Positions 58,632 through 64,000 of a stretch of 64,000 nucleotides of DNA are shown one piece after another. The notes under the pieces were generated by a model. That model searched no databases, was not told the origin of the DNA, and was given only the letters and a program-made list of their open reading frames with translations. Positions within the stretch are counted from its first letter, which is position 1. Each line of letters begins with the position of its first letter. The position numbers were made by a program, and so were the translations under genes. This DNA comes from JAHFRG01 sp041495205 (lineage in GTDB: Bacteria; Pseudomonadota; Gammaproteobacteria; Burkholderiales; JAHFRG01). The stretch is taken from the NCBI GenBank assembly GCA_041495205.1, contig JBGQCF010000006.1, forward strand, positions 1 to 64,000, in the 5' to 3' direction.

Positions 58632-61153
58632 AACGTCCTTGCCACTTCGACGACTTCGTAAATCTCCAGCTGGTCGCCCACTTTGATGTCATCGTAATTC
58701 TTGATCGACAGGCCGCACTCAAAGCCGGCCTTGACTTCCCTTGCATCATCCTTGAAGCGCTTCAGCGAATCCAGCTCGCCGCTGTGTATTACCACGTGGT
58801 CGCGCAATACCCGCACCATGGAATTGCGCTTGACCATGCCTTCCAGAACATAGCAACCGGCCACCGCGCCTACCTTGGAAATGCGGAATACCTGGCGCAC
58901 ATCCACGAGGCCGAGAACGTTCTCCTTGCGCTCCGGCGCCAGCATGCCGGAGAGCGCCGCCTTGATTTCGTCCACCGCATCGTAAATAACGTTGTAGTAG
59001 CGCACATCCACGCCGGCCTTGCTGATGAGTTTGCGCGCGGTGCTGTCGGCGCGGGTGTTAAAGCCGATGACCACGGCCTTCGAAGCGAGCGCCAGGTTGA
59101 TGTCGGATTCGGTAATGGCGCCGACCCCGCTGTGAATGACGTTGACCTTGACCTCTTCGGTGGAAAGTTTTTGCAGAGCGTGCGTCAGCGCTTCATACGA
59201 GCCCTGCACGTCGGCCTTGATGATCAGCGAAAGCGTTTTAGCTTCGCCTGCCGCCATCTGGTCAAACATGTTTTCGAGTTTAGCCGCCTGTTGTTTGGCG
59301 AATTTCACATCGCGGAACTTGCCTTGCCGGAACAGCGCGATTTCCCTTGCCTTGCGTTCATCGCCCAGCACCTGCGCCTGTTCGCCCGCCACAGGCACAT
59401 CCGATAAACCCTGGATTTCCACTGGAATTGAAGGCCCGGCTTCTTGCACCACATGCCCCGCTTCATCGAACATGCCGCGCACCCGGCCGAATGCAGCTCC
59501 CGCCAGCAGCACATCACCACGTCTCAGAGTGCCCGACTGCACCAGGATGGTGGCAACCGGCCCGCGTCCTTTATCCAGCCGTGACTCGATTACCAGGCCC
59601 TTGGCGGGAGTATCCCGCGGAGCCTTGAGCTCCAGCACTTCGGCTTGCAGCAGCACTCTCTCCAGCAGCGCATCAATGCCTTGCCCGGTCTTGGCGGAAA
59701 CCTCGACAAACATGGTGTCCCCGCCCCAACCTTCCGGCACCACTTCCTGCGCCACCAGTTCCTGCTTGATGCGCTCGGGATTGGCTTCCGGCTTGTCTAT
59801 CTTGCTCACCGCAACCACGATCGGCACCTTGGCCGCTTTGGCGTGATGCACCGCTTCGATGGTTTGCGGCATAACGCCGTCATCCGCCGCCACCACAAGA
59901 ATCACGATATCGGTCGCTTTCGCGCCGCGCGCGCGCATCGCGGTAAACGCCTCATGGCCGGGCGTATCGAGGAAAGTAATCATGCCCCTTGGAGTTTCGA
60001 CATGATACGCGCCGATATGCTGGGTAATCCCGCCGGCTTCGCCGATTGCCACCCGCGTGCGGCGGATGTGATCGAGCAATGAAGTCTTGCCGTGGTCCAC
60101 ATGCCCCATCACGGTAACCACAGGAGCACGCGGCAGCGAAGACACTTCCTTGAGTTGCTGTTCTTCACTTAAGAGTGATTCGGGGTCATCCAGCTTGGCG
60201 CGCTTGGCAACGTGCCCCATTTCTTCAACCACAATCATCGCCGTGTCCTGGTCCAGCACCTGGTTGATGGTTACCATGGTGTCCATCTTCATCAGGATCT
60301 TGATGACTTCCGCCGCTTTCACCGACATTTTCTGCGCCAGCGCAGCGACGCTAATGGTTTCGGGCACCAGCACTTCGTGCACCGCCGCCTCAATGGGCAT
60401 GGAGAACGCGTGCGGCTGCTGCGGCTGACCTTCCTGTTGCGGTTGCCTGGGTTTGGGCCCCTTGCGTTGGCGCCAGCCCTGTCCGCCGCTGAAATCACCC
60501 CTCGTCTTGATAGTACGTCTGCGGGCGGTTTCGTCCTGCCAGATGACCTTGGGCTGCTTCTTGGCTTTTTTCTGCGACTTTGCCGCTTTCTCGGGAGTCA
60601 CCGCCGGCTTGTGCAGAGTGCCTTCGGTTCCGGGCGGGAGCGGCTGAGCTCCCGTTGCAGGCTGCCCGGCTTTGGCCTCTTGCGGTTCATCGGTTTTGAT
60701 TTCGGATTTCTTGCGTTTTTTCTCCTGCTTGTCGCGCAGTTCTTCACTTTGCCGCGCGATCAGCTCCGCTTGTTTTTTTGCTTCTTCCTCGCGCAGTGCA
60801 AGCTGTTCGGCACCCAGCACTGGAGCCGCGTGCCCTTCACCTTCCGCCGCGCCAGCTTCATCGCGTTTCACAAACACGCGCTTTTTGCGCACCTCGATCT
60901 GAATGGTGCGCGCCTTGCCGGTGTTGTCGGATTTTTTGATCTCGGAAGTCTGCCTGCGGGTCAGCGTGATTTTCTTTTTCTGCTCCGCGCCATGCACGTG
61001 ATGCAGATAGTCAAGCAACTGGGTCTTATCCTGCTCGCTGAGTAAGTCTTCAGCGAGCTTCTTGTTGACCCCGGCCGCCTGCAATTGCTCGATTAAGCGT
61101 GAAGGATCCACCTTCAGCTCTTGGGCAAATTGCTCTACGTTCATCTGTGCCAT
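58628..61153 (-). CDS. infB: translation initiation factor IF-2
   Basis: 841 residues. N-terminal IF2 domain (MNVEQFAQELKVDPSRLIEQLQAAG), a long charged linker with Lys/Glu-rich helices, then the GTPase core: G1 VMGHVDHGKTSLLD, G3 DTPGHEAF, G4 region VAVSKIDKP, followed by domains II-IV. It places fMet-tRNA on the 30S subunit. The G4 motif reads SKID where NKxD is usual. The stop codon is part of a repeat that also separates it from rbfA. Confidence 0.97.
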   Translation of the reverse strand: MAQMNVEQFAQELKVDPSRLIEQLQAAGVNKKLAEDLLSEQDKTQLLDYLHHVHGAEQKKKITLTRRQTSEIKKSDNTGKARTIQIEVRKKRVFVKRDEAGAAEGEGHAAPVLGAEQLALREEEAKKQAELIARQSEELRDKQEKKRKKSEIKTDEPQEAKAGQPATGAQPLPPGTEGTLHKPAVTPEKAAKSQKKAKKQPKVIWQDETARRRTIKTRGDFSGGQGWRQRKGPKPRQPQQEGQPQQPHAFSMPIEAAVHEVLVPETISVAALAQKMSVKAAEVIKILMKMDTMVTINQVLDQDTAMIVVEEMGHVAKRAKLDDPESLLSEEQQLKEVSSLPRAPVVTVMGHVDHGKTSLLDHIRRTRVAIGEAGGITQHIGAYHVETPRGMITFLDTPGHEAFTAMRARGAKATDIVILVVAADDGVMPQTIEAVHHAKAAKVPIVVAVSKIDKPEANPERIKQELVAQEVVPEGWGGDTMFVEVSAKTGQGIDALLERVLLQAEVLELKAPRDTPAKGLVIESRLDKGRGPVATILVQSGTLRRGDVLLAGAAFGRVRGMFDEAGHVVQEAGPSIPVEIQGLSDVPVAGEQAQVLGDERKAREIALFRQGKFRDVKFAKQQAAKLENMFDQMAAGEAKTLSLIIKADVQGSYEALTHALQKLSTEEVKVNVIHSGVGAITESDINLALASKAVVIGFNTRADSTARKLISKAGVDVRYYNVIYDAVDEIKAALSGMLAPERKENVLGLVDVRQVFRISKVGAVAGCYVLEGMVKRNSMVRVLRDHVVIHSGELDSLKRFKDDAREVKAGFECGLSIKNYDDIKVGDQLEIYEVVEVARTL

Positions 61154-61171
61154 GACGCTTCCTTGTCTACC

Positions 61172-62647
61172 TCAAACCACAAACCACGGCGCACGCGCCG
61201 TCATGATGAGCTTACTGGCGCGCTCGGCATCCATTCCGGTCATCTCCAGCAAATCGTCAACCGCGAGATCCGCCAGCCCTTCCTTGGTAGTCACGCCTTT
61301 GGCGGCCAGCACCCGCGCAGTTTGGCTGTCCATGCCTTCAAGGGTCAACAGATCTTCGGCATCATGTTCGACCCGCTCTTCGCTGGCAATCGCCTCGTTA
61401 AGCAGCACATTGCGCGCGCGGCTCCTGAGCTCATTGACCGTTTCTTCGTCGAGAGCCTCGATTTCCAGCATTTCATTGAGCGGCACATAGCCCACTTCTT
61501 CCAGGGTGTTGAATCCTTCCTGTACCAGAATATCCGCGACCTCTTCGTCTACATCCAGCCGCTCCATGAAGAGCTTCTTGACGTTAGCCGATTCTTCAGT
61601 GCTTTTTTTCTGGGACTCGGCAACAGTCATGATGTTAAGTGCCCAGCCAGTAAGCTCGGAGGCCAATCTCACGTTTTGCCCGTTGCGGCCTATCGCCTGC
61701 GCCAGCTTTTCCTCTTCTACCACGATATCCATGCTGTGCTTTTCTTCATCCACCACGATGCTGCTCACTTCCGCCGGCGCGAGCGCATTAATCACGAACT
61801 GCGCGCCATCAGGCGCCCACAGGATAATATCCACACGCTCGCCTGCAAGTTCGCCGGTCACCGCCTGCACCCTTGATCCGCGCATGCCGACGCAGGTTCC
61901 GATCGGGTCTATACGCTGGTCATTGGCTTTCACCGCGATTTTCGCGCGCGAACCCGGGTCTCTCGCGGCGCATTTGATTTCCAGCAGACCTTCCTCGATT
62001 TCAGGAACTTCGAGCTCGAACAGCTTCACCACAAATTCAGGAACGATGCGCGACAAAATGAGCTGCGGCCCGCGGCTGCTGCGGTCCACACGCATGAGAT
62101 AGGCGCGCACACGATCGCCCACCCTCAAGTTCTCCTTGGGAATCATCTGGTCGCGCGGTAAAAGCGCTTCAACGCGGCCGGATTCTATCATCGCGTTGCC
62201 GCGCTCCATGCGCTTAATCACGCCGGTCACCAGTTGCTCCTTGCGCTGCAGGAAATCGTTCAAGATCTGCTCGCGCTCGGCATCGCGGATTTTCTGCAAA
62301 ATTACCTGCTTCGCGGTTTGCGCGCCGATACGGCCGAATTCCACGGGCTCGAGCGGCTCTTCGATATACTCGCCAAGCTTGATTTCCGGATTGTGTATTT
62401 GCGCCTGCAGCAAAGTCATTTGGCGCGAAGGCGCTTCCAGCTCCTCGTCGGCCACAACCTGCCAGCGGCGGAAAGACGTATATTCCCCGCTGTTGCGGTC
62501 CACCGCCACCCTTGCGTCGGCGTCATCGTGAAAACGCTTCTTGGTGGCGGAAGCCAGCGCCAATTCGAGCGCAGCAAAAACGACATCCTTGTCCACGCTT
62601 TTTTCGCGTGCCAGGGCATCTACCAGTAACAAAATCTCGCGACTCAT
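61172..62647 (-). CDS. nusA: transcription termination/antitermination factor NusA
   Basis: 491 residues: N-terminal RNA-polymerase-binding domain, S1 (VTGVIKRMERGNAMIESG), two KH domains (CVGMRGSRVQAV and AIGRNGQNVRLASEL) and two C-terminal acidic repeats (FNTLEEVGYVPLNEMLEI, ASKLIMTARAPWF). NusA modulates pausing, hairpin termination and rRNA antitermination. In E. coli it represses its own operon by stimulating leader termination; the terminator at 63106-63127 would fit that. Confidence 0.97.
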   Translation of the reverse strand: MSREILLLVDALAREKSVDKDVVFAALELALASATKKRFHDDADARVAVDRNSGEYTSFRRWQVVADEELEAPSRQMTLLQAQIHNPEIKLGEYIEEPLEPVEFGRIGAQTAKQVILQKIRDAEREQILNDFLQRKEQLVTGVIKRMERGNAMIESGRVEALLPRDQMIPKENLRVGDRVRAYLMRVDRSSRGPQLILSRIVPEFVVKLFELEVPEIEEGLLEIKCAARDPGSRAKIAVKANDQRIDPIGTCVGMRGSRVQAVTGELAGERVDIILWAPDGAQFVINALAPAEVSSIVVDEEKHSMDIVVEEEKLAQAIGRNGQNVRLASELTGWALNIMTVAESQKKSTEESANVKKLFMERLDVDEEVADILVQEGFNTLEEVGYVPLNEMLEIEALDEETVNELRSRARNVLLNEAIASEERVEHDAEDLLTLEGMDSQTARVLAAKGVTTKEGLADLAVDDLLEMTGMDAERASKLIMTARAPWFVV

Positions 62648-62660
62648 AACATAATCTCCA

Positions 62661-63089
62661 TTACAAATTCGGGATGAGCCGGGCTTTTTCCAGGTTCGCC
62701 ATGTCGAGGGACAGCATCTTGCCGTCCACTTCCAGTTGGAGCGAATCCTGTTGCATCCCGCGCAGCACCCCTACAAAATTCCTCTGCCCGTCAACCGGCA
62801 GCCGCATGCGGACCTGCGCTTTCTCTCCGGCAAAACGCACAAAATCGGCCTGCTTTTTCAGCACCCGGTCGAGGCCGGGGGAAGAAACCTCGAGCCTGTC
62901 GTAAGCGATGTTCTCCACCGCAAACAAGCGGATGAGGTGATTGCTGACCAGCGCGCAATCGCCCACGTTAATCCCGCCCGTCTTATCGATGAACACCCTG
63001 AGCAGCCTTCCGTGGTTGGACATCTCGAGGTCCGCCAACTCGTAGCCCAGGCCAATCACCGCAGTTTCAAGCACTTCGCGCAAATCCAT
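62661..63089 (-). CDS. rimP: ribosome maturation factor RimP
   Basis: 142 residues from ATG 63089 (MDLREVLETAVIGLGYELADLEM); the frame stays open upstream through the leader terminator, which cannot be coding. Motifs LLRVFIDKTGGINVGDC and LEVSSPGLDRVLKK are those of RimP. It is needed for 30S maturation. First gene of the rimP-nusA-infB-rbfA-truB operon; the gap to nusA is 13 bases. Confidence 0.95.
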   Translation of the reverse strand: MDLREVLETAVIGLGYELADLEMSNHGRLLRVFIDKTGGINVGDCALVSNHLIRLFAVENIAYDRLEVSSPGLDRVLKKQADFVRFAGEKAQVRMRLPVDGQRNFVGVLRGMQQDSLQLEVDGKMLSLDMANLEKARLIPNL

Positions 63090-63105
63090 AAGCGACACCA
63101 CAAAC

Positions 63106-63127
63106 AAAAAATGGGCTGAAAGCCCAT
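63106..63127 (-). terminator. intrinsic terminator/attenuator in the rimP leader
   Basis: On the minus strand ATGGGCT (63127-63121) pairs with AGCCCAT (63117-63111) around a TTC loop, and six T follow. It stands 17-38 bases before the rimP start codon, so it would end transcripts before the operon. This is the right place for NusA-dependent autoregulation, or for the end of a short leader RNA. Confidence 0.85.
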
Positions 63128-63130
63128 CAA

Positions 63131-63164
63131 GCGCATCTTGCTTATCTAACTGAGCTATTGTAGC
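63131..63164 (-). other. tRNA-like 5' half in the rimP leader
   Basis: The minus strand reads GCTACAATAGCTCAGTTAGA then TAAGCAAGATGCGC, which has the acceptor start, TAGCTCAGTT box A and D-loop of a tRNA gene but no anticodon stem, T-arm or CCA. It leads straight into the terminator. In E. coli a tRNA gene (metY) stands at this position before rimP, so this may be what is left of one. Confidence 0.55.
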
Positions 63165-63333
63165 AAAAAATGTGAGCAAAATAAATAGGATAAAATGCCG
63201 GAAACAAAGCCTGGCGCGCCCATTCACGGGCTTTTAGGGACAAATAAACAAAGCTTGCCCCGGCTGCTTCGGCGCAAGAAAGGCAATTTTTCTTTAACTT
63301 TCAGACTGGTTTATGTTAAAAAAGCTTCCGAAC

Positions 63334-64000
63334 ATGGCAAAAATCCCAACCGAACTCCCCGTCGCCCCCAACTTCATCCGCAACATCGTTGACCAGGACA
63401 ATGCCGCCCGCAAATGGGGAGGACGGGTGGAGACGCGCTTTCCGCCGGAGCCTAACGGCTACCTGCACATCGGCCACGCCAAGTCCATCTGCCTCAACTT
63501 TGGCCTGGCGCGCGATTATGGCGGCGAGTGCCACATGCGCTTTGACGACACCAACCCGACCAAGGAAGAGCAGGAATACGTGGATTCCATCCTCGACTCG
63601 GTGCGCTGGCTGGGTTTCGACTGGGGCAAACATCTTTATTACGCGTCCGACTACTTCGGCAAGCTCTACGAGTTCGCCGAGCATTTCATCAAAACCGGCA
63701 AGGCCTACGTGGACAGCCTCACAGCCGATCAAATTCGCGAATATCGCGGAACATTGATCGAAGCCGGCAAAGAAAGTCCTTACCGCAACCGCCCGATCAA
63801 GGAAAATCTCGATTTATTCCGCCGCATGAAAGCCGGCGAATTCCCCGACGGCGCGCACGTGCTGCGGCTCAAGATTGACATGGCCTCGCCCAACATCAAT
63901 ATGCGCGATCCCGCGATTTACCGCATCCGCCACGCGGATCACCACCGCACCGGCGGCAAGTGGTGCATTTACCCGCTTTACGATTACACCCACTGCATTT
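63334..64000 (+). CDS. glnS: glutaminyl-tRNA synthetase (5' part)
   Basis: 222 residues before the window ends. The class I synthetase core is clear: FPPEPNGYLHIGHAKS contains the HIGH motif, then MRFDDTNPTKEEQEYVDSI, and the RPIKENLDLFRRMKAGEF and NMRDPAIYRI segments separate GlnS from GltX. It charges tRNA-Gln directly. The start is either ATG 63334 or ATG 63313 (seven codons longer); neither has a good ribosome-binding site. Divergent from the rimP operon. Confidence 0.95.
   Translation, partial: MAKIPTELPVAPNFIRNIVDQDNAARKWGGRVETRFPPEPNGYLHIGHAKSICLNFGLARDYGGECHMRFDDTNPTKEEQEYVDSILDSVRWLGFDWGKHLYYASDYFGKLYEFAEHFIKTGKAYVDSLTADQIREYRGTLIEAGKESPYRNRPIKENLDLFRRMKAGEFPDGAHVLRLKIDMASPNINMRDPAIYRIRHADHHRTGGKWCIYPLYDYTHCI

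Overview
The window reads as the chromosome of a beta-proteobacterium, most likely of the Nitrosomonadales/Gallionellales type. The evidence is gene order and gene content: pyrG-kdsA-eno-ftsB, rimP-nusA-infB-rbfA-truB-rpsO-pnp, divergent ratA/smpB, guaB-guaA, dksA beside a tRNA cluster, and small lineage families such as DUF4936. It is a mixture of core housekeeping blocks and one large accessory region. No rRNA, CRISPR array or intact transposase was seen.

Layout. 1-5.8 kb: tail of an RRM RNA-binding protein, small hypothetical proteins, an SRPBCC protein, a UspA protein, then an iron-uptake group (Fur box, cupredoxin, FTR1 permease, HemP missed by length cut-offs, outer-membrane protein). 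5.8-12.7 kb: a PEGA-domain Ser/Thr kinase, DoxX, a three-gene type III polyketide operon (PKS, methyltransferase, flavoprotein), a blue-copper protein, a short cytochrome c, a truncated rtcB and an HNH nuclease. 12.9-17.0 kb: pyrG-kdsA-eno-ftsB. 17.1-22.4 kb: ygfZ, DUF4936, NRDE, then a fused class II aldolase/dehydrogenase translationally coupled to mtnA, which looks like a compact salvage shunt. 22.5-29.8 kb: fabG, L,D-transpeptidase, tadA, psiE-like, guaA (with a palindromic repeat inserted in frame), guaB, DUF4124, rnfH, ratA.

29.8-53.8 kb is a composite genomic island between smpB and tRNA-His. Three scars, at about 30.3, 44.8 and 47.8 kb, each hold exactly the 45-nt 3' half of a tRNA gene (His, His, Pro-GGG) followed by the same element-borne arm sequence. 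The tail of smpB is repeated at 44.6 and 53.7 kb. No integrase survives. The cargo includes a minus-strand operon encoding a response-regulator/class III nucleotide cyclase, a membrane hybrid histidine kinase with GAF, two receivers and HPt, and a patatin-like lipase with two cyclic-nucleotide-binding domains. Downstream lie a large di-haem cytochrome lipoprotein, an aldehyde dehydrogenase and a short-chain dehydrogenase. Read together, this is a candidate stimulus-to-cAMP-to-lipase pathway, the most interesting system here. The rest of the island holds a cache-domain protein, a REC-PAS-PAS-GGDEF-EAL regulator, two clusters of tiny membrane or secreted proteins and a TPR lipoprotein with near-identical 102-bp repeats.

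53.7-64 kb: tRNA-His, tRNA-Arg, tRNA-Pro, dksA, then the translation/RNA operon rimP-nusA-infB-rbfA-truB-rpsO-pnp on the minus strand. Its leader carries a tRNA-like half followed by an intrinsic terminator. The start of glnS is at the right edge.
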